A stretch of 64,000 bases of DNA from Cryobacterium frigoriphilum (GTDB taxonomy: Bacteria > Actinomycetota > Actinomycetes > Actinomycetales > Microbacteriaceae): the NCBI RefSeq assembly GCF_004403305.1, contig NZ_SOHE01000018.1:1-64000 (forward strand). The letters run 5' to 3'. The translations under genes and the position numbers were made by a program. The notes beneath the pieces were generated by a model, which had not been told where the DNA came from, did no database searches, and saw only the letters and a list, made by a program, of their open reading frames with translations. Below, piece by piece: positions 25,101 through 33,452 of the stretch; within the stretch, counting starts at the first letter, position 1; every line of letters begins with the position of its first letter.

Positions 25101-27416
25101 ATGAAACGCCCAGCACCGGTTGAAGATATCAATGAAGACAATCTCGTCGTCACGAAACCCAAGACGCACGCCGCCGGCCTCGAGGCCGTCGTCGTGGCAC
25201 TCGACCGGGGCATCGCCCAGGCCGGCCTCAGTCGCACGACCAGGTCGCTGCTGCGCCTGAATCAGCGCGACGGCACCGACTGCCCCGGATGCGCGTGGCC
25301 CGAGTCCCAGGGACACCGCAAGACCGCCGAATTCTGCGAAAACGGTGCCAAGGCCGTCGCCGAAGAGAGCACCCTGCGCACCGTCGGCCCCGAGTTCTGG
25401 GCCGAGCACTCGATCGAAGAGCTCGCCACCAAGACCGAGTACTGGCTCGGAAACCAGGGCCGCATCTCGCATCCGGTCGTGATTCGCCCCGGCGACACGC
25501 ACTACTCGCAGATCAGCTGGAACGACGCCTTCGAGCTCGTCGGCGAGGCCATTCGGGCCACCACGCCCGAACGGACCGTCTTCTATACCTCGGGCCGCAC
25601 CGCCAACGAGTCGGCGTTCATGTACCAGCTGTTCGCCCGGTCGATCGGCACCAACAACCTGCCGGACTGCTCGAACATGTGCCACGAATCCTCCGGCTCC
25701 GCCCTCAACCCCACGATCGGCATCGGCAAGGGCACCGTCTCACTCGAAGACATCCACAGCGCCGAGCTGATCTTCGTCGTCGGCCAGAACCCAGGCACCA
25801 ACCACCCGCGCATGCTCTCGGCCCTGGCCGACTGCAAGGCCAACGGCGGCAAGATCGTGGCCGTGAACCCGCTACCCGAGGCGGGACTCTTCAACTTTCG
25901 CGACCCGCAGACCCCGACCGGCGTCGTGGGCAAGGGCGTCGACCTGGCCGATGAGTTTCTGCAGATCAAGGTCGGCGCCGACCTCGCCCTGTTCCAGGCA
26001 CTCGGCCACCTGCTGCTGGAGGAAGAAGAGCGCGTTCCCGGCTCCGTCGTCGACCACGAGTTCGTGGCCGCGAACACCGATGGCATCGACGCCTACCGCG
26101 CCGCCCGCAAAACCATCGACTGGGACGAGACCGAGGCCGCAACCGGGCTCTCTCGTCTGCAGATCGCCAAGGTCGCCCAGATGATGGTCGCCTCGAAGGC
26201 CACCATCATCTGCTGGGCGCTCGGCCTCACCCAGCAGCCGCACTCGGTCAACACCCTGAAAGAGATCATCAACCTGCTGCTGCTGCAGGGCAACTTCGGC
26301 AAGCCCGGCGCCGGCGCGTGCCCCGTTCGCGGACACTCCAATGTGCAGGGCGACCGCACGATGGGCGTCTGGGAAAAACCACACGAGTGGATGCTGGCCG
26401 CCCTCGACGCCGAGTTCGGCATCGAGTCGCCGCGCGAGCACGGCCTCGACTCGGTCGACACCGTCGACGCCTTCGAGAACAACGACGTCGACGTCTTCGT
26501 CTCGATGGGCGGCAACTTCGCGCTCGCCTGCTCCGACACCGTGCTGCTCGAGGCAGCCATGCAGCGCGTCGGCCTGACCGTGAGCGTGTCGACCAAGCCC
26601 AACCGCTCCCACGTCATGCACGGCCTCACGTCGCTGATTCTGCCGACGCTCGGCCGCACGGATACCGACGACAAGCATCCGTCTGGCCGGCAGGTGCTGT
26701 CGGTGGAGGACTCGATGTCGGTCGTGCGCACGACGCAGGGGCGCCTCGAACCGGTGTCGGACCATCTGCTCGCCGAACCGGTGATCATTGCCCGCATGGC
26801 CGCGGCGACGCTCGGCGAAGACCACCCGGTCGACTGGAAGGCCATGTCGGAGGACTACGACGTCGTGCGCGACCACATCAGCCGCGTGCTGCCCGGCTTC
26901 GCCGACTTCAACGCTCGGCTGAAGACGAAGAACGGGTTCGTGCTGCCGAACCCGCCGCGCGACAGCCGCAGTTTCGCGACAGACATCGGCCTGGCCCGCT
27001 TCACGGTCAGCCCGCTCGAGTACCTCACGCCCCCGCCCGGTCACCTGATTTTGCAGACCATGCGCAGCCACGACCAGTACAACACCACGTTCTACGGGCT
27101 CGACGACCGCTACCGCGGCATCAAGGATGGGCGCCGCGTGATCCTGATCCACGAGGACGACCTCACGGAGTTGGGATTCGCCGACCGCGACCTGGTCGAC
27201 GTGATCAGCACCTTCCAGGGATCCGAGCGTCGCGCCGACCGGTTTCGGCTCGTCGCGTATCCCACGCCCCGCGGCTGCGCCGCCGCCTACTTTCCCGAGG
27301 CGAACGCACTCATGCACCGCGAACTCGTCGCCCGCGAGTCGAACACACCGGGCTACAAGGCCATGTCGGTGCGCTTCGTTGTGCACGCGCCACAGGACGT
27401 GCCGCAGCTGAGCTGA
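25101..27416 (+). CDS. FdhF/YdeP-family molybdopterin oxidoreductase (formate dehydrogenase-like)
   Basis: Cytoplasmic molybdenum enzyme of 771 residues. The ATG at 25101 follows AGGATGAA. Near the N-terminus the Cys61-x-x-Cys64 pair (GTDCPGCAWP) matches the FdhF/YdeP subgroup. SGRTANESAFMYQLFAR, MCHESSGSAL (Cys-His at the position of the metal ligand region), NPGTNHPRMLSAL and GKPGAGACPVRGHSNVQGDRTMG (cut here by its first half) are molybdopterin contacts. Substrate is probably formate, supported by the neighbouring OxlT-type carrier and FdhD, but some YdeP relatives have other roles. No Tat signal. Confidence 0.85.
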   Translation: MKRPAPVEDINEDNLVVTKPKTHAAGLEAVVVALDRGIAQAGLSRTTRSLLRLNQRDGTDCPGCAWPESQGHRKTAEFCENGAKAVAEESTLRTVGPEFWAEHSIEELATKTEYWLGNQGRISHPVVIRPGDTHYSQISWNDAFELVGEAIRATTPERTVFYTSGRTANESAFMYQLFARSIGTNNLPDCSNMCHESSGSALNPTIGIGKGTVSLEDIHSAELIFVVGQNPGTNHPRMLSALADCKANGGKIVAVNPLPEAGLFNFRDPQTPTGVVGKGVDLADEFLQIKVGADLALFQALGHLLLEEEERVPGSVVDHEFVAANTDGIDAYRAARKTIDWDETEAATGLSRLQIAKVAQMMVASKATIICWALGLTQQPHSVNTLKEIINLLLLQGNFGKPGAGACPVRGHSNVQGDRTMGVWEKPHEWMLAALDAEFGIESPREHGLDSVDTVDAFENNDVDVFVSMGGNFALACSDTVLLEAAMQRVGLTVSVSTKPNRSHVMHGLTSLILPTLGRTDTDDKHPSGRQVLSVEDSMSVVRTTQGRLEPVSDHLLAEPVIIARMAAATLGEDHPVDWKAMSEDYDVVRDHISRVLPGFADFNARLKTKNGFVLPNPPRDSRSFATDIGLARFTVSPLEYLTPPPGHLILQTMRSHDQYNTTFYGLDDRYRGIKDGRRVILIHEDDLTELGFADRDLVDVISTFQGSERRADRFRLVAYPTPRGCAAAYFPEANALMHRELVARESNTPGYKAMSVRFVVHAPQDVPQLS

Positions 27417-27441
27417 GCCGAACCACGCCGGGCTGCATTAT

Positions 27442-27482
27442 GCCGGCCGTGCCGCGGGAGTTCTGCCCGCGGCACGGCCGGC
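27442..27482. terminator. 17-bp perfect inverted repeat at the fdhF/fdhD convergent junction
   Basis: Arms GCCGGCCGTGCCGCGGG (27442-27458) and its exact complement (27466-27482) flank a 7-nt loop between two converging stop codons. Strong bidirectional terminator by position; no T-tract. Confidence 0.75.
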
Positions 27483-27488
27483 CGAATG

Positions 27489-28361
27489 CTACTCGACGAG
27501 AACGGCCTCGGCCAGAATCGGTGCGGGCTCGGGCTCCGTGATGCGTTCGCCGCCGGAGTAGATCACCATCGAGTCGCCGCGCAGAAAACCGACCAGGGTC
27601 ATGCCGACCTCGGCGGCGAACTCGGCGGCGAGCGACGACGGTGCCGACACCGCGGCGAGCACCGGAATGCCGGCCATCAGGGCCTTCTGGGTGAGTTCGA
27701 AGCTCGCCCGGCTCGACACCATCAGCACGGTTCCGGTCAGCGGCAGGCGCCCTTCGGTCAGGGCCCAGCCGATGACCTTGTCGACGGCGTTGTGCCGGCC
27801 GACGTCTTCGCGCAGCACGAGCAGCTCGCCGGTCGCGCCGTCGAACAGGCCCGCCGCGTGGATGCCCCCGGTCTTGTCAAAAACCGGCTGCCCGGCCCGC
27901 AGGCGGTCGGGAAAGGTCGTGAGCAGTCCGGCGTCGAGGCGCAGCTCGTCGTCGCGCACCTCGAACGACGACTTCGTGCGCACCATATCGATGCTGGCTT
28001 TGCCGCACAGTCCACACGAGCTCGTCGTCAGCAGGTTGCGTTCGAGGCTCGGTGCCGGCGCATTGACGCCCGGCGCAAGGGTGACGTCGAGCACGTTGTA
28101 GGTGTTGACGCCGTCTTCGGTCGCGCCGGCGCAGTAGCGGGCCGTGTTGAAGTCATCGCTGCGCGAGATGACGCCCTCGGAGACCAGAAACCCGGCCGCC
28201 AGTTCGAAGTCATGCCCCGGGGTGCGCATGGTGACCGCGAGCGAGCGGCCCTGCACGCGAATCTCCAGGGGCTCTTCGACCGCGAGAACGTCTTCGTTCG
28301 GGATTCGACGCTGACCCACGGTCAGTCGGGTGATTTTACGGCGCACCGTGATTCTGCTCAT
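27489..28361 (-). CDS. fdhD: Formate dehydrogenase accessory sulfurtransferase
   Basis: FdhD of 290 residues passes sulfur to the molybdenum cofactor of formate dehydrogenase. The catalytic pair Cys116 and Cys119 sits in TSSCGLCGK. Flanking family motifs are EEPLEIRVQG, TPGHDFELAAGFL, GGIHAAGLFD, REDVGRHNAVDKVIG and SSRASFELTQKA. It converges on the FdhF-type gene, its presumed client, and is followed upstream by two unrelated genes on the same strand. Confidence 0.95.
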   Translation of the reverse strand: MSRITVRRKITRLTVGQRRIPNEDVLAVEEPLEIRVQGRSLAVTMRTPGHDFELAAGFLVSEGVISRSDDFNTARYCAGATEDGVNTYNVLDVTLAPGVNAPAPSLERNLLTTSSCGLCGKASIDMVRTKSSFEVRDDELRLDAGLLTTFPDRLRAGQPVFDKTGGIHAAGLFDGATGELLVLREDVGRHNAVDKVIGWALTEGRLPLTGTVLMVSSRASFELTQKALMAGIPVLAAVSAPSSLAAEFAAEVGMTLVGFLRGDSMVIYSGGERITEPEPAPILAEAVLVE

Positions 28362-28406
28362 CCCAAAATTGTGCCACGGTGTCGCCGAACGTGTCGTGTG
28401 CGCGTG

Positions 28407-29423
28407 TCAGTAGGAGGGCGTCTGGTAACTGAGGTCGCCCAGATCTGTCGGCGTGTGGCGCTCAACCGGCAGGCCGGGTTGCACGTTCGTGAGCAGCACG
28501 GCTTCCGTTGTTCGGCACATTTTCTCGATCAGGCCGAGCTCAGTATTGACGATGATTGTGCCGCGGGCGGCCGCATCGTCCCGGTTTTCAATCGTGATCA
28601 GGATCGAATGGTGCCCGAGTCGCTGCACGAGGATCGGCCGGTAATCGTCGCCAGGCCGGCCCCACACGAACAGTTTTCGCGGGAACGCGAGCCGCAGTGC
28701 CTGGTCGGGAACAAACTCTCCGAATTCGCTGTGCGTGGGAAATTCGTCGTGCGGTGCCGTCACCGTGTGGTCGTGATAGCGGTAGCTGGCGCGCGAGCGC
28801 GGGTCGTACAGAAACCATTCTTCGGCGGTCAGGTCAACCTCGATGTGGTGGGCGGTGACCTGGCCCGAATTCTGCGCGACGCCGGTGGCGTGGAAGCCGG
28901 TGGCCGTGCACAGCAGCAGGATCTCATCGAGCACGGCGGCGGACTCGGTTGCGGTCAGGACCCGGTCGAAAATCAGCCGCTCGCCGCGCTTGGCGGCCGC
29001 GGAGCCGGGCGGGATCAGCGCGCGCTCGGCGGCTCCGGCATCCGTTCGGTCGGGGAGGCGCTCGAGCGGCGCGTTTTCGGCGCTGCGCAGGTCGAGGCTG
29101 ATCAGCAGGGCCTGCACCCGGTGGGTGCCGGCGGCGGCCTGGTCCCAGGCCTCCTGCGCGAGGTGCACGGCAACCCGCCGGCGTTGACCGGGCTGCAGGG
29201 GCACTGCGGGCTCGCTGCCGGCGACGAAGGCGAAGTCGCCGCCGGCCCGGGTGCCCGGGGTGACGCCCGGCGCCAGCAGGAATCCGGCCACGTAGAAATC
29301 GTCGCCCTCCGCGGGCAGCCAGGGCAGCGCGGATACGTTCACCACCTCGATCGCGAGTTCGCGGCGTGCCAGGGTCGGCCGGTGGTCATTCGGCCAGACG
29401 AGCATCAGCTGCTGAGAGGACAT
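28407..29423 (-). CDS. Hypothetical protein
   Basis: Protein of 338 residues, not recognised. It has no signal peptide or membrane helix. The first 120 residues are beta-rich with a VVNVSALPWLPAEGDD and QPGQRRRVAVHL pattern that resembles an immunoglobulin-like fold. The rest is mixed, with several His/Tyr pairs (YRYHDHTV, RLGHHSILI). It begins 9 bp after the DNA-glycosylase-like gene, so the two form an operon ending just before fdhD. Nothing links it clearly to formate metabolism. Confidence 0.75.
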   Translation of the reverse strand: MSSQQLMLVWPNDHRPTLARRELAIEVVNVSALPWLPAEGDDFYVAGFLLAPGVTPGTRAGGDFAFVAGSEPAVPLQPGQRRRVAVHLAQEAWDQAAAGTHRVQALLISLDLRSAENAPLERLPDRTDAGAAERALIPPGSAAAKRGERLIFDRVLTATESAAVLDEILLLCTATGFHATGVAQNSGQVTAHHIEVDLTAEEWFLYDPRSRASYRYHDHTVTAPHDEFPTHSEFGEFVPDQALRLAFPRKLFVWGRPGDDYRPILVQRLGHHSILITIENRDDAAARGTIIVNTELGLIEKMCRTTEAVLLTNVQPGLPVERHTPTDLGDLSYQTPSY

Positions 29424-29432
29424 TCCCTCACG

Positions 29433-30050
29433 CTAGCCCAGAAGGTCCGGCCGACGGATGCCCACCTCGGCCCGAACCCGGTCGATCGCCTCGACGACGA
29501 CGGGGCTGTGCCCCGCCGCCAGAGCTGCCCGGCGGGTAAAGCCGGGCCAGTCCCCCGCGCCGGCTCGCAGGGCGCGCAGCGGCGAGAGCAGAGCAGCACG
29601 CGCCAGCCACACGTCGTCACGCACCCAGCGGTCGAAGGCCAGGTCGATGCGCATCCGGTCCCGCCGGCCCACGTTCTCGCGCAGGGGCCCGAGCACGTCG
29701 AGGGCAAGCGGGTCGACGAGGGCGGCCAGGCGCGCGTCGCGCACAAAACCCTCGATGCGGGTGAGGTCGGAGCCGACCAGCCGCGACACATTCGCCTGCA
29801 AGAGAACGACGGATGCGAGGCGCCGCTCGAACACCGGCTCCCGCCACAGCTCCGAGCTGAGAGCGGTGATCTCGTCGTGGGTCATTCCCGGGTACCGGCG
29901 GGCGAGGTCGCGCACGGTACCGCGCACGGCACCGACCGAGGCGCCGTAGAAGCGCAGGTCGCTGTTCAGGCGCTCCTTGTCGTCGGCGGCCCGGTACCAG
30001 GTTCCCTCGCTCTGCAGCGTGGAATCCACGAAGTCGCCGGCGTCAGTCAT
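29433..30050 (-). CDS. DNA alkylation repair (AlkD-like, HEAT-like) protein
   Basis: Helical-repeat protein of 205 residues. RFYGASVGAVRGTVRDLARRY matches, residue for residue, the opening of AlkD-family proteins (shown here without its first residue), and ELWREPVFERRLASVVLLQ is the second family segment. AlkC/AlkD members remove 3- and 7-alkylpurines from DNA. The ATG at 30050 is a good fit to family length, though ribosome binding is weak. It leads a two-gene operon with the hypothetical gene at 28407. Confidence 0.75.
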   Translation of the reverse strand: MTDAGDFVDSTLQSEGTWYRAADDKERLNSDLRFYGASVGAVRGTVRDLARRYPGMTHDEITALSSELWREPVFERRLASVVLLQANVSRLVGSDLTRIEGFVRDARLAALVDPLALDVLGPLRENVGRRDRMRIDLAFDRWVRDDVWLARAALLSPLRALRAGAGDWPGFTRRAALAAGHSPVVVEAIDRVRAEVGIRRPDLLG

Positions 30051-30320
30051 CCGTCTATTCTCGTCCACGGTTCCACAGGTCCGTCCGCCGTACCGTTCGA
30101 CGGAGGCGAACACCACCAGACCGTGTTCTCGCTTCTCAGGCAGTCTTCTCGCGTGCCAGGATCCTGAATTCGGAGCCGATCTCCGTCGAATGGTCCGCGC
30201 CCGCCTGGTGCCAGCGGTCGGGTGACGGATGTCGCGGCATCCGTCACCGACTTCGGCCGGCCGCCCAGCCACCCCGGGCGCGCCCCCGGCTGCCCGTGCC
30301 TCACCGGGCACACTCGCTCC

Positions 30321-30499
30321 TCATGCGCCCACAAACTGCTTGTGCGCCCGCGATCACGGGCGCACAAGCAGTTTCTGGGCGCATGAACGAAACGGGGTGC
30401 AGGAGTCGGGCGCAGGAGCAGTATTCCGGCGCACGACACGGCGCCAGGCTGGCGCGCACGTGCCGTTCTCGGGCGCACAAGCAGCTTCCGGGCGCGCCG
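30321..30499. repeat. Four copies of a 30-bp element, two forming a hairpin
   Basis: Copies lie at 30321-30350 (reverse), 30357-30386, 30407-30436 and 30470-30499 (forward). They begin CGGGCGCA, have AGCAG near the middle and end near GGCGCAT or GGCGCGC. The first two form a 30-bp hairpin with one mismatch and a 6-nt loop; the third and fourth are diverged. The array lies downstream of moaA within 30051-30521, a gap that holds no gene. Confidence 0.8.
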
Positions 30500-30521
30500 G
30501 GCACGCGGATGCCGCAGCGGG

Positions 30522-31640
30522 TCAGCCGCCGATGTAGGACATTTCGATCTTCTTGGCACCGGATGCCCGCAGTTCGCGGGTTTTGGAGCTGCGCAGCTCG
30601 GAGTATCGGTCGGTGCGCTCGCGCCAGATATGCGCCATCACGGTGGAGAGCTGCTCGTCGGTGCAGCCGCCGCGCATCAGCGCCCGCAGGTCGTGGCCCT
30701 CGGTGGCGAACAGGCAGGTGAAGAGCTTGCCGTCGGTCGAGACCCGGGCGCGGGAGCAGGAGTGGCAGAACGACTGGGTGACGCTCGAGATGACGCCGAT
30801 CTCGCCGCCGCCGTCGCGGTAGCGCCAGCGCCTCGAGGTTTCGCCGCTGTAGTTCGGGGCGACCTCCTCGAGTGGCAGTTCGGCGTTGATGCGGCGTACG
30901 ACCTCGGCCGAGGGGATCACCGCGGCCATGTCCCATCCGTTGCTGGTGCCGACGTCCATGAATTCGATGAACCGCAGAATGTACGGGGTGTCCTTGAAGT
31001 GGCGGGCCATGGCCACAATGTCCTGGTCGTTCTTGCCGCGCTGCATCACCATGTTGATCTTGATCGGTCCGAGGCCCACCTCGTGGGCCACGTCGATGCC
31101 GTGCAGCACCTTGGAGACAGGAAACTTCACATCGTTCATGGCCTGGAAGGTCGCGTCGTCGAGGGAATCGAGCGAGACGGTGACGCGCTTGAGGCCGGCG
31201 TCCTTGAGCGCCTGCGCCTTCGTGGCGAGGGCCGAGCCGTTCGTGGTGAGGGCGATGTCGATTTCTCGGCCGTCGGGGGTGCGCAGCTCGGCGAGCATGC
31301 CGACGAGCTCCTCGAGGCCGCGGCGCAGCAGGGGTTCGCCACCGGTGAGGCGAATCTTCTCCACACCGTGCGCGATGGAGATGCGGGCGAGGCGGGTCAT
31401 CTCTTCGAAGGTCATGAGCTCTTCGCGCTCCATGAAGGCGAAGTCACGGCCAAAGATCTCTTTGGGCATGCAGTAGACGCAGCGAAAGTTGCAGCGGTCG
31501 GTGACCGAGAGGCGCAGGTCTTGCAGCGGACGGTTGCCACGGTCACGAATCAGCCCGGTCGGGGTCTCCAACTGCTCGGGGATGTCCGAGAGAGTGTGAA
31601 AAAACCGCGCAGCGGGTTCGAGAAGTTCGGCACCGGTCAT
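30522..31640 (-). CDS. moaA: GTP 3',8-cyclase, molybdenum cofactor biosynthesis
   Basis: Radical-SAM enzyme of 372 residues that starts molybdopterin synthesis. The SAM cluster is Cys50-Cys54-Cys57 in CNFRCVYC, followed by the LTGGEPLLR motif. The second cluster uses [19 protein letters not shown] (split by a basic stretch), and the protein ends in Gly-Gly as required for activity. It sits alone between repeat-bearing gaps but supplies the cofactor for the FdhF-type enzyme 5 kb away and for purine hydroxylases. Confidence 0.96.
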   Translation of the reverse strand: MTGAELLEPAARFFHTLSDIPEQLETPTGLIRDRGNRPLQDLRLSVTDRCNFRCVYCMPKEIFGRDFAFMEREELMTFEEMTRLARISIAHGVEKIRLTGGEPLLRRGLEELVGMLAELRTPDGREIDIALTTNGSALATKAQALKDAGLKRVTVSLDSLDDATFQAMNDVKFPVSKVLHGIDVAHEVGLGPIKINMVMQRGKNDQDIVAMARHFKDTPYILRFIEFMDVGTSNGWDMAAVIPSAEVVRRINAELPLEEVAPNYSGETSRRWRYRDGGGEIGVISSVTQSFCHSCSRARVSTDGKLFTCLFATEGHDLRALMRGGCTDEQLSTVMAHIWRERTDRYSELRSSKTRELRASGAKKIEMSYIGG

Positions 31641-31703
31641 GCTTCAACACTAATCGCCGCAACCTGTGCGACAACCCCCCGGTCACCGTGACAAATGACG
31701 GGA

Positions 31704-31749
31704 AGCATCCGTCGAGAACCAGAATTCTGTCTGATTCTCGACGGATGCT
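31704..31749. terminator. 15-bp inverted repeat between formaldehyde dehydrogenase and moaA
   Basis: AGCATCCGTCGAGAA (31704-31718) and its exact complement (31735-31749) flank a 16-nt loop containing AGAATTCT. It follows the formaldehyde dehydrogenase gene on the minus strand and carries the window's favoured GCATCCGTC word in both arms. Confidence 0.65.
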
Positions 31750-31767
31750 CCGCGCGGCCGGTGCGGA

Positions 31768-32985
31768 CTAGCCCGTGATGTAGCCGTTCGGGTTGAGCAC
31801 GAACTTCGTGGCGGCCCCGGCGTCGAACTCGGCGTAGCCGCGCGGGGCGTCTTCGAGGGTGATCGCCTGGGCGTTGACGGCCTTGGCGATCTGTACCTTG
31901 TCGTGCAGGATCGCCATCATCAGCTGGCGGTTGTACTTCATCACCGGGCACTGGCCGGTCGCGAACGACAGCGACTTCGCCCAGCCGAGACCGAGCCGCA
32001 GCGAGAGGGATCCTTCCTGCGACGCGGCATCCTTCGCGCCCGGGTCACCGGTCACGTAGAGGCCGGGGATGCCGAGGCCACCGCCGGCGGCCGTAACGGT
32101 CATGAGCGAGTTGAGCACCGTGGCCGGGGCCTCGGTGCCGACATCCTTTCCGTGGCCGCGGGCCTCGAAGCCGACGGCGTCGATGCCGCAGTCGACCTCC
32201 GGCACGCCGAGGATCTGCTCGATCTGATCCTGCGGGTCGCCCTGGGTGAGGTCGATGGTCTCGCAGCCGAAGCTGCGGGCCTGCGCGAGGCGCTGCGGGT
32301 TCATGTCGCCGACGATCACGACGGCAGCGCCGAGCAGCTGCGCCGAGACGGCGGCCGCGAGGCCGACCGGTCCGGCCCCCGCGACGTAGACGGTCGATCC
32401 CACGCCGACCCCTGAGGTGACGGCACCGTGGAATCCGGTGGGGAAGATGTCGGAGAGCATGGTGAGGTCCATGATCTTCTCGAGGGCCTGGTCGCGGTCG
32501 GGAAACTTCAGCAGGTTCCAGTCGGCGTAGGGCACGAGCACGAACTGGGACTGCCCGCCGACCCAGCCGCCCATGTCGACGTAGCCGTAGGCACTGCCAG
32601 GGCGGTCGGGGTTGACGTTGAGGCAGATGCCGGTCTTGCGCTCCTTACAGTTACGGCAACGACCGCACGAGATGTTGAACGGCACCGAGACGATGTCGCC
32701 GACCGCGATGAATTCGACGTCGGGGCCGACCTCGACGACCTCGCCGGTGATCTCATGGCCGAGCACGAGGTCTTTCGGGGCGGTGGTGCGGCCGCGAACC
32801 ATGTGCTGGTCCGACCCGCAGATGTTGGTCGTGATCGTGCGCAGGATGACCCCGTGCGGCACTTTCCGACCGACGTTGGCCGGGTTGACACCCGGTCCGT
32901 CTTTCAACTCGAAAGTGGGATAGTCCGTGTCGATGACCTGGACTTCGCCCGGGCTCTTGTAGGCAACGGCTCTGTTGACTGTCAT
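31768..32985 (-). CDS. Glutathione-independent formaldehyde dehydrogenase (zinc MDR)
   Basis: Zinc medium-chain dehydrogenase of 405 residues oxidising formaldehyde to formate with NAD. The catalytic zinc site includes Cys in NICGSDQH and GHEITGEVVEVG, the structural zinc site is CGRCRNCKERKTGIC, and the cofactor site is VYVAGAGPVGLAAAVSA. Length and the long C-terminal region fit the Pseudomonas FdhA/formaldehyde dismutase group. A strong GAAAGGTACTTTC-type leader precedes the ATG. It would generate the formate used by the FdhF-type enzyme. Confidence 0.88.
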   Translation of the reverse strand: MTVNRAVAYKSPGEVQVIDTDYPTFELKDGPGVNPANVGRKVPHGVILRTITTNICGSDQHMVRGRTTAPKDLVLGHEITGEVVEVGPDVEFIAVGDIVSVPFNISCGRCRNCKERKTGICLNVNPDRPGSAYGYVDMGGWVGGQSQFVLVPYADWNLLKFPDRDQALEKIMDLTMLSDIFPTGFHGAVTSGVGVGSTVYVAGAGPVGLAAAVSAQLLGAAVVIVGDMNPQRLAQARSFGCETIDLTQGDPQDQIEQILGVPEVDCGIDAVGFEARGHGKDVGTEAPATVLNSLMTVTAAGGGLGIPGLYVTGDPGAKDAASQEGSLSLRLGLGWAKSLSFATGQCPVMKYNRQLMMAILHDKVQIAKAVNAQAITLEDAPRGYAEFDAGAATKFVLNPNGYITG

Positions 32986-33134
32986 GAAAGTACCTTTCTA
33001 GTTCGTGAACTTCTGAAGGATTCCAATTCGAGCCTAACGATCTTTTATGCGTAAACATACTGATTGGCAACGCGTCCGGCCGCTTCCCAGCATTAATATC
33101 TGGCCAGTGTCGGAGGCGTGACGTACACTCTGAA

Positions 33135-33150
33135 TCAAACATCTGTTCGA
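33135..33150 (+). promoter_or_regulatory. LexA (SOS) box upstream of the DUF6504-dnaE2 operon
   Basis: TCAAAC-ATCT-GTTCGA differs by one base from the actinobacterial consensus TCGAAC-N4-GTTCGA. It lies 21 bp before the start of the first gene, with a TACACT-like hexamer just upstream, so LexA would block transcription. Damage induction of dnaE2 operons is well established in actinobacteria. Confidence 0.8.
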
Positions 33151-33171
33151 TTTCATCTAAGGAGTTGCGTC

Positions 33172-33444
33172 ATGCCACAGATCATAGATTCGCCCGTTGA
33201 CGTCGTTCTCGGGGCCGAGGGCGACCCCCGCGCGTTCATCTGGAACCGCTTCGAACACACCGTCATCGGCCAGCCTCAGGCCGTCTTCAAGCGCACTCGC
33301 TGGTGGGAGAACGGCGGCGCACCGGTGCGCATCGACACCGAGCTGTGGCGACTCGACGCCTCCCGCGGCGGCGAGGAACAACACCGCTACGACCTGCGCC
33401 ACGACGACGACGGTTCCTGGGTGCTCGCCCTCGACTGGGGTTAG
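33172..33444 (+). CDS. DUF6504 family protein
   Basis: Protein of 90 residues. The ATG at 33172 follows AAGGAG. The pattern IDSPVDVV, FIWNRFEHTV, RWWENGG, LWRLDA and ending with WVLALDWG matches DUF6504 proteins encoded with dnaE2/imuB. It ends 8 bp before dnaE2, so it belongs to that SOS operon. Function is unknown; a role in translesion synthesis is inferred from context alone. Confidence 0.8.
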   Translation: MPQIIDSPVDVVLGAEGDPRAFIWNRFEHTVIGQPQAVFKRTRWWENGGAPVRIDTELWRLDASRGGEEQHRYDLRHDDDGSWVLALDWG

Positions 33445-33452
33445 GAACCGCC

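Noticed and set aside
30321-30436. CRISPR array
   Set aside because: Four diverged copies, one inverted, with unequal spacing and no cas genes.
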